This document shows positions 8,724 to 17,623 of a DNA stretch of 64,000 nucleotides, piece by piece; within the stretch, counting starts at the first letter, position 1; each line of letters starts with the position of its first letter. The translations under genes and the position numbers were made by a program. The stretch is from Nocardia aurantiaca. GTDB lineage: Bacteria; Actinomycetota; Actinomycetes; Mycobacteriales; Mycobacteriaceae. The stretch lies in the NCBI RefSeq assembly GCF_009708175.1, contig NZ_WMBB01000003.1:372001-436000 (forward strand), given 5' to 3'. A model generated the notes under the pieces. The model was not told the origin of the DNA, made no database searches, and saw nothing but the letters and a program-made list of their open reading frames with translations.

Positions 8724-9635
8724 TCAGTGTCCGTAGCGGTCATAGATGGCGTTGGCGACGACGGCGTCGCCCTGGCTCGACGGGTGGAAGAACAGGCCGT
8801 CGAGATCGGTGCGCGGGTCGAATACCCCGTTCAGCCAAGGCTGCGACGAGCAGAGGCCATGGCCGGTGGTGAGCGCGCGGGCGTCGAGGAACTCGATACC
8901 GAGGGTTTGGGCGGCTTCCCGTTGCGCCTGATCGATCCGGTCGAAGTACTCGACCACCGCGCGGCCGCGCGATTGGATGAACGGCACGATGCCGCCGATG
9001 CTGAGGCAGACGGTGCTGCTGCCCGGGGTGAACAACTCCGGGTAGCCGACGAACACGATGTGCGCGTTCGGCGCGTAGTACTTGATATAGGTGACGGCAT
9101 TGCGCATGCGCTGCGCCATCAGGGTGCCGGACACGCCGTTGTAGTCGGGCATCCGGCCCTGGTCGATCGCTTCGGGATCACAGCCGTCGACAAGGTTGAA
9201 CACGCAGACCTGCAAGGACTTCCACAGCGTCTGATCGGACTTGCCCCACTTGTCATTGAGCCCGAACTGCAGTGTCACCACCTTGGTGTTCGGCCCGAAG
9301 GCGCCCGCCTTGTCCGCTTTCTGAGCCTCCTGGGCGAGGCTCCACCCCGGCCCGCTGTCGATCGAGGCGCCGGGGCAGGACGGATCGGACATCTCGTCGG
9401 TCCCGTACACACCCATCAGCTTGCCCAGCTGCACCGGCCAGGCCGTGCGGCCGTGCCGCAGGCAGCTGTTGCCCTCGTCGAAGAAGTCCCAGGCGTTCGC
9501 GGAGAACGAATCACCCAGCACCACGAGCTCTTTGCCCGCGGGGGCCGGATCGGCGCCCGCGCCGCCCGCGCCCGACACCGAGGCCGCGAGCGCTACCGCG
9601 GCGGCGCACAGCCACCGCCCACCATTACCCAGCAC
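8724..9635 (-). CDS. Secreted SGNH/GDSL-type hydrolase, copy 2
   Basis: 303 residues from GTG at 9635; the frame is open far upstream, but the next gene ends at 9653 and the signal peptide (RWLCAAAVALAASVSGAGGAGA-D) begins just after this GTG. SGNH motifs are intact: GDSFSANAW, FGLNDKWG and DLDGLFFHPSSQGD. Predicted extracellular esterase or acyl-transfer partner of envelope polymers. It follows its own lipoprotein gene by 17 bases, giving the same lipoprotein-hydrolase pair as at 7245-8555; the two pairs arose by tandem duplication. The gap to module 1 (about 168 bases) holds the module 1 promoter. Confidence 0.92.
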   Translation of the reverse strand: MLGNGGRWLCAAAVALAASVSGAGGAGADPAPAGKELVVLGDSFSANAWDFFDEGNSCLRHGRTAWPVQLGKLMGVYGTDEMSDPSCPGASIDSGPGWSLAQEAQKADKAGAFGPNTKVVTLQFGLNDKWGKSDQTLWKSLQVCVFNLVDGCDPEAIDQGRMPDYNGVSGTLMAQRMRNAVTYIKYYAPNAHIVFVGYPELFTPGSSTVCLSIGGIVPFIQSRGRAVVEYFDRIDQAQREAAQTLGIEFLDARALTTGHGLCSSQPWLNGVFDPRTDLDGLFFHPSSQGDAVVANAIYDRYGH

Positions 9636-9652
9636 CAGATCGTCCAGCTTTC

Positions 9653-10057
9653 TCAGTAGCCCGCGCGCGGCTCGAATCCCGGCGCGTCGAGGGTCGGTGG
9701 TGCGGGTTTCTCCTGCTGCTGCGTCTGCGGCGCGGGTTTCGGCGCGGCAGGCTGCGGCGCAACCGGCTGCGGCGCAACGGCTTCCGGTGCCACCGGCTGC
9801 GGTGCGGCCGGTTCGGTGGCCGCGGGCTGCGGTGCGGGCGCCGCGGTGGTGGGCGCGGGCGCGACGGTCGTCGGAGCGGGCGCGGCGGTGGAGCTCGAGG
9901 CACCCGCCGGAGTGGCGACCGTACTGGTGGCGCCGCCCTGCGACCCGTCCGATGACTTGTCGCTGCCGCACCCCGTGACCCCCGCGAACAGCAATGCCCC
10001 GCCGATCACAGCCGCGGCGGCACGAAGGGTGAACACCCCGGGTGTAGCAGACTTCAT
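9653..10057 (-). CDS. Proline/alanine-rich lipoprotein, copy 2
   Basis: 134 residues, ATG at 10057. Lipoprotein signal with lipobox VTGC (Cys30), then a Pro-Ala-Thr-Val spacer and the tail KPAPPTLDAPGFEPRAGY, identical to copy 1. The mature N-terminus CGSDKSSDG parallels CGSDKAADT of copy 1. First gene of the duplicated module; followed 17 bases later by the SGNH hydrolase. Anchored on the outer face of the membrane. Function unknown; partnership with the SGNH enzyme is inferred from the paired duplication. Confidence 0.82.
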   Translation of the reverse strand: MKSATPGVFTLRAAAAVIGGALLFAGVTGCGSDKSSDGSQGGATSTVATPAGASSSTAAPAPTTVAPAPTTAAPAPQPAATEPAAPQPVAPEAVAPQPVAPQPAAPKPAPQTQQQEKPAPPTLDAPGFEPRAGY

Positions 10058-10536
10058 GGGTACCTCGAATCCGAATTTGAAGTGCTGTCAATTCACTCCA
10101 GCGGGCAGTGTACAAAACCCACTCCCCCAACCCACCCCGATTCGGCAAACTGCCCCGAAATCTCAGGGCATCCGATTCGATATCCCCTGGTCAGAGCTAC
10201 CCAGCTCGGTGAAACAGGTTACAACGGGAGGCTGCCTCGAGCCGGCCGGACCGGCCATCCGAATCCGCGTATCCAAGCACACATTCCGCCCACGCGGGCC
10301 GACTATCGAGATCCTCGGCTCGACGGCCCGACCCGCACCCCCGTGACCCAGCTCTGTCGCACTGCCATCACGCGCCCACCCCAACCGGTGGGATCCCTGC
10401 GCTGACCGGCGCGCTCGCCGCGGTACAGGATTCACCACAGGCCCGATCGCCCGGCCGATGACAGGCCGCGGTTGTCAATCGACACAGACCCGCCCGGGGC
10501 AGCAACGCGTTTCGGTACCCGGGGCAGGTTCTCGGC
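10058..10536. other. Intergenic region upstream of lipoprotein module 2
   Basis: About 480 bases between the SDR gene end and the lipoprotein start, both on minus. Near the lipoprotein it holds the promoter-like blocks described separately. No convincing ORF with actinobacterial codon use, no strong hairpin terminator and no RNA gene were recognised in the rest. A small unrecognised RNA cannot be excluded. Confidence 0.4.
10107..10150 (-). promoter_or_regulatory. Candidate promoter of lipoprotein/SGNH module 2
   Basis: Minus strand TTGTACACT (TACACT at 10107-10112) about 50 bases before the ATG, with GTTTGCCGAATC at 10139-10150. Both match the blocks in front of module 1 in sequence and spacing, so the duplication includes the control region and both copies are probably expressed under the same conditions. 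Confidence 0.45.
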
Positions 10537-11316
10537 TCAACCCGCGAGCTTCGCCAAGTTCGGGAAGTTGCTCAGTTCCCAGCCGCCGTCCACGACCATG
10601 TCGATGCCGGTGATGTAGGAGGCGTCGTCGGAGGCGAGGAAGAGGCTGGGGGCCGCGATCTGTTCCGGGGTGGCGGGCGCGCCCATCGGAATGCGTTCCA
10701 GGAACATCTGTTTCGCGGGCTCATAGCCCATGACCGCGGCGACCAACGGAGTGTCCACCAGGCCGGGCAGGATGGCGTTCACGCGGATGCGGTGCTGGGC
10801 CAGTTCCAGGGCCGCGTTCTTGGTGAACATGACCACGCCCGCCTTGCCGGTGGAGTACGGGCTGCCGCCGGGCATGGGGACGCGGGCGTCGAGGGAGGAG
10901 ATATTGACGATCGCGCCCCCGCCGTTCGACTTCATCAGGCGCGCTTCGTGTTTGGTGCACAGGAAGACGCTCTTCTGGATCAGGTCGATGGTGAAGTCCC
11001 AGTCGGCCTCGGTGAGATCGGTGACCGCGCCGATGCGGGACGCGCCCGCCACATTGAAGGCCGCGTCGAGACGGCCGAAGCGCGATGCGGCGGTGGCGAT
11101 CCCGGCTTCCACCTGGGATTCGTCGGTGACGTCGGTGACCACGGGGACGAAGGCGTCGCCGAGTTCGGCCGCCTTCCTCCCGATACCGGCCTGGTCGATA
11201 TCGAGGCCGACGACGTGCGCGCCCTCGGTGATCAGCGCGGCGGCGATGGCCGCGCCGATGCCCGAGGCCGCACCCGTGACGACCGCGGTGCGGCCGTCGA
11301 ATCTGCGGGCGTTCAT
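10537..11316 (-). CDS. SDR family oxidoreductase
   Basis: 259 residues, ATG at 11316 after GAGGAGCAACAGCT. Classical short-chain dehydrogenase: NAD(P) motif TGAASGIG (about residues 13-20), NVAG (about 90), active-site Ser in NISSLD, and YSTGK (Tyr/Lys pair). Asp in GLDIDQ after the second strand points to NAD(H) preference. Oxidises an alcohol or reduces a carbonyl in the cytoplasm. Last gene of the minus-strand run from the flavin monooxygenase; 44 bases after the amidohydrolase gene. Substrate unknown. Confidence 0.92.
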   Translation of the reverse strand: MNARRFDGRTAVVTGAASGIGAAIAAALITEGAHVVGLDIDQAGIGRKAAELGDAFVPVVTDVTDESQVEAGIATAASRFGRLDAAFNVAGASRIGAVTDLTEADWDFTIDLIQKSVFLCTKHEARLMKSNGGGAIVNISSLDARVPMPGGSPYSTGKAGVVMFTKNAALELAQHRIRVNAILPGLVDTPLVAAVMGYEPAKQMFLERIPMGAPATPEQIAAPSLFLASDDASYITGIDMVVDGGWELSNFPNLAKLAG

Positions 11317-11360
11317 AGCTGTTGCTCCTCAGGGGATCTCGGATCGGAGCGGGCGGGCGC

Positions 11361-13124
11361 TCAGTGGGAACCGACGCGGGAACGGCGGCCCGCGCGCAGG
11401 AATTCGCCGGTGCGCTCGCGGCCCAGGATGTCGGCCTTCTCCCCCAGCCCGAAGACGAACTCGCCGTTCACCAGGACCGCGGTGACGGTGTCGTCATTGC
11501 GGTTCACCATGCGGGAGAGGTTGTCGAACTCCGGAATCGGGTTCTCGGCATAGGATTCCAGGCTGTCGTCCAGACGCGCCGGATCGATGATCAGCACATC
11601 GGCCCGGTCGCCCTCGCGCAGATGACCGGCGTCCAGGTCGTACCAATCCGCCAGCTCACCGGACACCCGGTGCACGGCGCGCTCGACCGTCATGAACGGC
11701 CGCCCCGCCTGCTGCGCCTGGTGCACGCGCCTGAGCAGCCGCAGCCCGAAGTTGTAGAAGGCCATGTTCCGCAGATGCGCGCCGGCGTCCGAGAAGCCCA
11801 GCTGCACACTCGGATCCGCGGCCAGCACATCCAGCACCTCGGGCCGATGATTGGAGATGGTGGTGCGCCAGCGCACCTTGGGCCCGTGCTCCACCACCAG
11901 GTCCAGGAAGGCGTCCACCGGGTGCACGCCGCCGCGATCAACGCCGACCTGACCGAAGGTTTTGCCGATCACGCTCGCGTCGGGGCATTCGGTGATCTCG
12001 GCGTCGAAGAAGTCCCGATGCCAGACCCGCGGACCCCACTTCTTGTCATAGTCCTTGCGGAACCAGCGCCGGTAGTTCTCGTCCGACAGCAGCTCGCGGC
12101 GCGCCTCCAACTGATTGGACAGATGCAGAGCGGCTGCGCCGGAACCGAATTCCTCGAACACCGGCAGGTCGATGCCGTCGGAGTACACCTCGAACGGAAC
12201 CGGCAGATGCTGCCAGCGGAAGTCCCCGCCCAGCCGGTTGACAATCTTGCCCAGCAGCGGGAACACCTTCACCACACCGGGAATCGCCTTGATGTCGGCC
12301 GCGGACAGCAGGCTCACCTTCAGCTTCGGCCGGAAGATGCCCAGGCTGCCGGCCGCCATGGCGATCAGGCTCTGCGGCTTGGCGACGTCGGGACCGCCCT
12401 GCAAGGCCCGCTTGCGATCGCGCAGAATGCGATTCAGCCGCCGCCGCTCCCCGGTGCCGGCATAGGTCGAGGGCAACGTCCGCGACCGGCACACCTCGCC
12501 GTCCAGCTTGTCGAACAGCAGCTGCTGTGAGGACATGCCGACGAAACCGGCGTCCAGCGCCTCGGTGAGCTTGTGCTCCATGGCCGTCAGTTCCGACTCG
12601 GTCGGCCGCACATCGGGATCGGTGGCCCGCCGCAATCCCAGCTGCGAGGCCCGGATATCCGAATGGCCGATGAAGGCAGCGACATTGGGCCCCAGCGGCA
12701 GCGACTCCAGCGCCGCCACATAGCCGTGCGCGCTGCTCCAGGTTTTCAGCGCGTCCACCGCCTCGACCACGTGCTTGCGCGGGATCGCCTCCACCCGGCC
12801 GAACAGGTCACCGGCCTGCGAGCCGTCCACGTGCACGGTCGACAGCGAGCATGAGCCGAGCAGCAGCGTGGTGACGCCGTGCCGCAGCGACTCCGACAGC
12901 GTCGGGTCCAGCAGCACCTCCACGTCATAGTGGGTATGGATGTCGATCATGCCCGGCACGACCCAGCGCCCGGTCGCGTCGATCACCCGCGCGCAGCCGG
13001 TCTCGTCCAGCGGCGCGGCCGACACGGTCGCCACCCGGCCGTCGCGGATGCCGAGATTGCGGATGGCCGAGGGCGCGCCGGTGCCGTCGAACCAGCGGCC
13101 GTTCTTGATGATGGTGTCGTACAA
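11361..13124 (-). CDS. N-acyl-D-amino-acid deacylase-type amidohydrolase
   Basis: 587 residues from a TTG at 13124 (6 bases after the acyl-CoA ligase gene; GGAAAG lies upstream). Amidohydrolase family 3 / D-aminoacylase type: metal-binding MIDIHTHYD (about residues 57-65), FIGHSDIR, and the late FSDAGAHLRNM with the catalytic Asp, then typical C-terminal beta-sandwich with AENPIPEF. Family members hydrolyse N-acyl-D-amino acids, but actinobacterial members next to fadD and FMO genes are often only annotated by homology, so the substrate is open. Cytoplasmic zinc enzyme. Confidence 0.88.
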   Translation of the reverse strand: MYDTIIKNGRWFDGTGAPSAIRNLGIRDGRVATVSAAPLDETGCARVIDATGRWVVPGMIDIHTHYDVEVLLDPTLSESLRHGVTTLLLGSCSLSTVHVDGSQAGDLFGRVEAIPRKHVVEAVDALKTWSSAHGYVAALESLPLGPNVAAFIGHSDIRASQLGLRRATDPDVRPTESELTAMEHKLTEALDAGFVGMSSQQLLFDKLDGEVCRSRTLPSTYAGTGERRRLNRILRDRKRALQGGPDVAKPQSLIAMAAGSLGIFRPKLKVSLLSAADIKAIPGVVKVFPLLGKIVNRLGGDFRWQHLPVPFEVYSDGIDLPVFEEFGSGAAALHLSNQLEARRELLSDENYRRWFRKDYDKKWGPRVWHRDFFDAEITECPDASVIGKTFGQVGVDRGGVHPVDAFLDLVVEHGPKVRWRTTISNHRPEVLDVLAADPSVQLGFSDAGAHLRNMAFYNFGLRLLRRVHQAQQAGRPFMTVERAVHRVSGELADWYDLDAGHLREGDRADVLIIDPARLDDSLESYAENPIPEFDNLSRMVNRNDDTVTAVLVNGEFVFGLGEKADILGRERTGEFLRAGRRSRVGSH

Positions 13125-13130
13125 AGGAAT

Positions 13131-14792
13131 TCACTTTCCGAGGGTCAGGTCGCGGCGTAGCACCTTGCCGGTGGCATTGCGCGGCAGGGGGTCCGCGGTG
13201 ACCAGCCAGCGGGCGGGCACCTTGAAATAGGCCAGCTGCTGGGCGACGTGATCGCGAAGCTCGTCCTGCGACAACGACTCCGGGTCGTCGACGACCACGA
13301 TGGCGGCGACCTCCTGGCCCAGATCCTCGTGCGGGACGCCGATGACGGCCGATTCGCGCACCAGCGGGTGCTCGTCGAGGACGTTCTCGATCTCCTGCGG
13401 ATAGACATTCTCCCCGCCCCGCAGGATGAGATCCGAACGGCGGCCGGAGATGTAGAGCTTGCCCTGGCGCAAGGTGCCGTAATCGCCGGTGCGCAGCCAG
13501 CGGTTCTCGTCGATCGCGGCCTTGGTGGCTTCCTCGTTGTTCCAGTAGCCGAGCATGACGTAGGGGCTGCGGATGCAGATCTCACCCTCCTCGCCGTCGG
13601 GTACCGGCTTACCGTCCGGATCGCGCACCTCGACCGAGACGCCGACCACCGCACGACCCACGGTCTCATTGTCAGCGGCAAGCTCCGGCGGGGTCGCCAC
13701 GGTCGCGGCGGTGCCGGACTCGGTGCAGCCATAGCTGGTGGTCAGGCCCTGCAACGCGACGGGGAACCGTTCGCGCAGCCGCTGCACCAGCGCCGGGGAC
13801 GACGGCGCGGAGTTGAGCGAGAACGCCGTCAGCGACGACAGGTCGTACTGCGAGATGTCCACGCCCAGAATGCGACTCGCCAACGTCGGCACCGCCGCCC
13901 AGTTGGTGACCTTCTCCGTCTCGACCAGCTTCAGCAGCGATGCGGCGTCGAACTCGCCCGAGGTCGGGAACACTACCGCGTCACCGGTGGTCAGACGCGG
14001 GATCGACAGGTTGTGCAGGCTCGCGATGTGGAACAGCGGCATCGTTGCCAGGTAGCGGCGGCCCGCCGGGGAACCGTTCCAGGCCTGGCCGCGGAAACCG
14101 GTCGCGAGGGCATCCATGAACCGGTGGTAGTCGGCCACGGCCACCATGTTCCGTTGGGTGTGGACCACGCCCTTGGGGCGGCCGGTCGTGCCGGAGGTGT
14201 AGAGGATGACCGCCGGATCGTCCTCGGTCACTTCCGCACCGGGGTTGCCGCCGGCGAATTCGGCGATCAGCGCGGGCAGATCGGTCTCCATGGTCAGCAC
14301 CGGGATGTCGGTACCGGTCTCCGCGGCCAGCGCGGCCCGTTTGGCGTCGGCGATCACCACCTTCGGGGCGGCGTGTTCGAGACCGTAGGCGATCTCGCGC
14401 GGCACCCACCAGGCGTTGTACCCGACCGGGATCGCACCCAGCCGCTGCGCGGCCCAGAACGTCAGCACCCACTCGGGGGCGTTGGCGGCCAGGATGCCGA
14501 CCCGGTCGCCCTTGCCGACGCCGTACCGTTCGGCCAGCGCCGCAGCCAGCGCACCCGCTGCCGCGTAATGCTCGTCGAAGGTGTAGCGGGTGCGCGCCGA
14601 CACCAGGTAATCGAGATCGCCCAGCTCACGAGAGGCTTCCAGCAGCTCCAGCAGCGAACCGTGGCGATGCTTGAACACCGGCAGCGCAGCACCCAGGACC
14701 GGCTCGATCGTCATCTCGAACGGCCCACCCGGCCCGGTCAGTTTCCCGGCCACCTGCGCGGCCAGTGCCTGCAGGTCAACAGTATTGGTCAT
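13131..14792 (-). CDS. Acyl-CoA synthetase (AMP-binding, FadD-like)
   Basis: 553 residues, ATG at 14792 with GAGGAC upstream. ANL-family adenylate-forming enzyme: P-loop like [13 protein letters not shown] (about residues 198-210), [10 protein letters not shown], core LRTGDYG and C-terminal [11 protein letters not shown] with the catalytic Lys. Converts a carboxylic acid to its CoA thioester via an acyl-AMP. In this operon the acid could be the product of the esterase encoded just upstream. Chain length preference cannot be read from sequence. Confidence 0.93.
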   Translation of the reverse strand: MTNTVDLQALAAQVAGKLTGPGGPFEMTIEPVLGAALPVFKHRHGSLLELLEASRELGDLDYLVSARTRYTFDEHYAAAGALAAALAERYGVGKGDRVGILAANAPEWVLTFWAAQRLGAIPVGYNAWWVPREIAYGLEHAAPKVVIADAKRAALAAETGTDIPVLTMETDLPALIAEFAGGNPGAEVTEDDPAVILYTSGTTGRPKGVVHTQRNMVAVADYHRFMDALATGFRGQAWNGSPAGRRYLATMPLFHIASLHNLSIPRLTTGDAVVFPTSGEFDAASLLKLVETEKVTNWAAVPTLASRILGVDISQYDLSSLTAFSLNSAPSSPALVQRLRERFPVALQGLTTSYGCTESGTAATVATPPELAADNETVGRAVVGVSVEVRDPDGKPVPDGEEGEICIRSPYVMLGYWNNEEATKAAIDENRWLRTGDYGTLRQGKLYISGRRSDLILRGGENVYPQEIENVLDEHPLVRESAVIGVPHEDLGQEVAAIVVVDDPESLSQDELRDHVAQQLAYFKVPARWLVTADPLPRNATGKVLRRDLTLGK

Positions 14793-14922
14793 GAATCAAG
14801 TCCTCGGGTGTCGATGCGCCAACCTTCGCAGCTTGCCCCAGCCGACCGGTGGCGCGAGAGTGAACCGCAAACTTTTGGTGCAGGCGTACCATTTTCTGGG
14901 ATGATGGCACTCCCGGCGCGCC

Positions 14923-16113
14923 TCATGCCGGCCCCCGGACCGCGTCGAAGGTCGCCTTCAGATAACCGTCGGCCCGATCGGAGCCGATCAGGCCGGGCGC
15001 CATCCGGTTCATGGCGTAGGCGAAGGTGACGCGGTGGTCGAGGTCGTTGACCACCATCGCGCCGCCAAGCCCGGCCCACCAGCACACCCGCCCGTCCGGC
15101 ACGTGCGGGGCGGTCTGCGGCTGCGGCAGGCCGTAGCCGATGCCGAAGCGCAAGGGCAGCATGATGGCCAGGTCCACGCCGTCGGACTGCTGCTCGAAGA
15201 TAAGGTCGATGGTCTTGTCCGACAGGAACTTCCGGCCACTCAGCTCGCCGCCATTGCTGACCAGCGACTGCAGGCGGGCGATGGAGCGGGCATTGCCGTG
15301 GCCGCCCATACCGCCCAGTTCGGCCTGCTGCCAGGCGGGCGTGCCGCACTCGGCGAAGTCCAGTAGCGGCTGGAACAGCGTCTTGAACATGACGCTGTCC
15401 TGCGGCAGCAGCGATTGATCGAACTCCGGCAGTTCCGGCGGCTCCAGGGTGGCGATGCGGCCGAGATCCTCAGCGGCGGTGCCGATGTGGAAGTCCGCGC
15501 CCAGCGGCTGCGCCAACTCCTCGGCGAAGAACCGGCCCAGTGGACGGCCGGTGACGCGCTTGACGACAGCGCCCAGCAGGTGGCCGTAGTTCATGGCGTG
15601 ATAGCCCGAGGCGGTGCCCGGCACCCACCAGGGTTGCTGCGCCGCAAGGCGATCCGCTGCCGCGTCGGTGTCGTAGATGTCCGCCAGCACGATCGGGGCC
15701 TCCCAGCCGGAGACGCCCGACGTGTGCGAAAGCAGGTGCCGCACTTCGATATCGGCCTTGCCATAGGCGGCGAACTCCGGCCAGTAGTGCGCCACCTTCT
15801 GGCGCACGTCCAGCTCGCCGCGGTCGACCAGCAGCAGGACGCTGAGCGCGACCATGGTCTTGGTGATGGAGAAGGTGTTCACCAGGGTGTCCGAGGCCCA
15901 GGGCCGCGTTTTTTCCGGATCGGCGTAGCCGCCCCAGAGATCCACCACCGGTTCGCCGTCCACGGTCACGCACAGTGATGCTCCCAGCTCCGCGCCCGAC
16001 TCCACCTGCTCAGCGAAAGCCGCGCGGACAGAGTCGAATTCGTCGGCACAGAATCCAGTCACAGTGTGCCCGCAGCCATCCCCGCGGGAATCGCTTCCCG
16101 ATGCCGTGTTCAC
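14923..16113 (-). CDS. Serine hydrolase of the beta-lactamase/EstB esterase family
   Basis: 396 residues from GTG at 16113, 11 bases after the monooxygenase stop. The longer open frame upstream overlaps the monooxygenase and is not used. Beta-lactamase-fold (class C-like) features: SxxK motif in FSITKTMVAL (about residue 80), Tyr motif in GYHAMNYGHLLG, and a late GGMGGHGNA. No signal peptide, so a cytoplasmic esterase of the EstB/LipL type is more likely than a penicillin-binding protein. A good candidate to hydrolyse an ester or lactone made by the neighbouring Baeyer-Villiger-like enzyme (inference). Confidence 0.88.
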   Translation of the reverse strand: MNTASGSDSRGDGCGHTVTGFCADEFDSVRAAFAEQVESGAELGASLCVTVDGEPVVDLWGGYADPEKTRPWASDTLVNTFSITKTMVALSVLLLVDRGELDVRQKVAHYWPEFAAYGKADIEVRHLLSHTSGVSGWEAPIVLADIYDTDAAADRLAAQQPWWVPGTASGYHAMNYGHLLGAVVKRVTGRPLGRFFAEELAQPLGADFHIGTAAEDLGRIATLEPPELPEFDQSLLPQDSVMFKTLFQPLLDFAECGTPAWQQAELGGMGGHGNARSIARLQSLVSNGGELSGRKFLSDKTIDLIFEQQSDGVDLAIMLPLRFGIGYGLPQPQTAPHVPDGRVCWWAGLGGAMVVNDLDHRVTFAYAMNRMAPGLIGSDRADGYLKATFDAVRGPA

Positions 16114-16124
16114 TGTCGTCCCCT

Positions 16125-17507
16125 CTACGCCCGCACCAGCGCGCGGCTGCGAACCGGCAGGGCGTTCCCGGCCGCATCGGCCCGGCGCGCACCCTCGACC
16201 AGTTCCTTCTTCAGCTCGCGGACATAGATGTCGAAGTCGATCTGAATGGTGTGCCGCGGCGAGTTGTAGTAGCGCGCGGCACGTTCGGCCTCCGCCTTCG
16301 CCACCGCCGCTGCCATATCCGCCTGCGAGGGGAACCGGTAGTTGCCCGACAAGTACGCCGCGACCAGCTTGGACTGCTGCTCGGCGAAGTTCACCAGGGT
16401 CGGCATGGGCTGGGCCAGACCGAGATAGAAGAGATTGTCGATCTCGGGCTTCACCATCTGCCGGTACAGCGGCAGTCGGTTGTTCTCGTCGGGCCGCAGC
16501 GCCGGATCGGTGAAGAACGGGAAGCTGATGTGATACCCGGTGGCGCACACCACCACGTCCACCTCTTCGGACGAGCCGTCCGCGAAGTGCACGGTCGTGC
16601 CGTCCAGCTTCGTGATGGCGGGCTTGAAATCGATATCGCCGCAACCGACCCGGTGCAGGAACTCCTCGCTCGCCGACGGATGCGCCTCGAACGGCAGGTG
16701 ATCCGGTTTGGGCAGTCCGTAATCCTCCATGCGGCCGCGGTTCTTGACCACGAAGCGCTGCTTGAGCTTGAGCGCCACTTTCTGCGGCATCCACGACGGC
16801 ACCACCCGGGTATCGCCGACCTTGCCGTTGACGTACTTGGGCAGCACCCATACACCCCGGCGGGCCGACACCCACAGCTTCGAGGCGATGAACTTCTGCG
16901 ACAGCTCCGTGGCGATGTCCAGGCCCGAATTGCCCATGCCTACCACCACGACTCGCTTGCCGCGCATATCGAGCGGATCGAACGGGTCGTTGTAGGCGTG
17001 CGAGTGCATCAACGTGCCGTCGAATTCGCCCGGATAGTCGGGAATGCGCGGATCCCAGTGGTGGCCATTGGCCACGATCAGCGCGTCATAGGTCTCCACA
17101 CGGCCGCGATCGGTGGCAACGGTCCACAGGCCGTCGGCGGCCCGCTCGGCCGATATCACCTTGTTGCCGAAGATGATTCGGTCCCGGAGGTCGAAATGGT
17201 CGACGTAATCCTTGAAGTACTGGTGCAACTGGCTGTGGTGCGGGAAGTCCGGCCACTCCTCGGGCGCCGGGAAATCCTCGAACTGGAGCCGGAACTTCGA
17301 GGTGTCGATGTGCAGGCTCTGGTAGCAGGCCGACATCCCGTTCGGGTTCTTGTAGTACCAGTTGCCGCCCACCTCGTCGGAGGCTTCGTAGCAGTCGAAG
17401 GGGATGCCGTACTCGGCGAGCCGCTTCGCGGCGGTGATGCCCGAAGGACCGGCGCCGATGACGGCGACCCGGGGCAGCTCACGATCGTGTGCAGATTGCG
17501 CAGCCAA
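16125..17507 (-). CDS. Flavin-containing monooxygenase
   Basis: 460 residues from TTG at 17507, which has AGGAG 8 bases upstream; the open frame reaches 17567 (GTG) but that leader has no good ribosome site and is low complexity. FAD motif VAVIGAGPSG near the N-terminus, NADPH motif VVVVGMGNSG (about residue 196), and the FMO/BVMO fingerprint FDGTLMHSHAY between them. Oxygenates a heteroatom or inserts oxygen next to a ketone with NADPH and O2. First gene of the minus-strand catabolic run; divergent from a TetR gene with a palindrome between. The gene set recalls the mymA operon (FMO, lipase, SDR, fadD13) of M. tuberculosis, though it is not the same operon. Confidence 0.9.
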   Translation of the reverse strand: MAAQSAHDRELPRVAVIGAGPSGITAAKRLAEYGIPFDCYEASDEVGGNWYYKNPNGMSACYQSLHIDTSKFRLQFEDFPAPEEWPDFPHHSQLHQYFKDYVDHFDLRDRIIFGNKVISAERAADGLWTVATDRGRVETYDALIVANGHHWDPRIPDYPGEFDGTLMHSHAYNDPFDPLDMRGKRVVVVGMGNSGLDIATELSQKFIASKLWVSARRGVWVLPKYVNGKVGDTRVVPSWMPQKVALKLKQRFVVKNRGRMEDYGLPKPDHLPFEAHPSASEEFLHRVGCGDIDFKPAITKLDGTTVHFADGSSEEVDVVVCATGYHISFPFFTDPALRPDENNRLPLYRQMVKPEIDNLFYLGLAQPMPTLVNFAEQQSKLVAAYLSGNYRFPSQADMAAAVAKAEAERAARYYNSPRHTIQIDFDIYVRELKKELVEGARRADAAGNALPVRSRALVRA

Positions 17508-17572
17508 TTCACTCTCCTGGTTCGGCGAAGGGCCACGGGGCCCGGCCGGACGTGATGTGCCACACACGCTAA

Positions 17573-17601
17573 CACTCGCTAGACAGAGTGTCTAGTGAGT
17601 G
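17573..17601. promoter_or_regulatory. Palindromic operator between FMO operon and TetR gene
   Basis: Two 13-base arms, CACTCGCTAGACA (17573-17585) and TGTCTAGTGAGTG (17589-17601), separated by GAG, are inverted repeats with a single mismatch. The site lies 22 bases before the TetR start and 65 bases before the chosen monooxygenase start. Size, symmetry and place are those of a TetR-family operator controlling both directions. Seen directly; binding is inferred. Confidence 0.75.
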
Positions 17602-17623
17602 AACTTGCGTCTATCATTCAGGC

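Noticed and set aside
5695..9659. Long plus-strand frames (5695-7563, 7236-9659) opposite the AT3, SGNH and lipoprotein genes
   Set aside because: Antisense shadows rich in Arg/Gly/His without motifs; real genes on minus are clear.
13248..17555. Long plus-strand frames (13248-15029, 15975-17555) opposite the catabolic operon
   Set aside because: Antisense shadows of FadD and FMO genes; GC-rich third positions leave few stops.
17508..17567. Longer FMO start at GTG 17567
   Set aside because: No ribosome site, and the extra residues are low complexity; the TTG at 17507 has AGGAG at proper distance.
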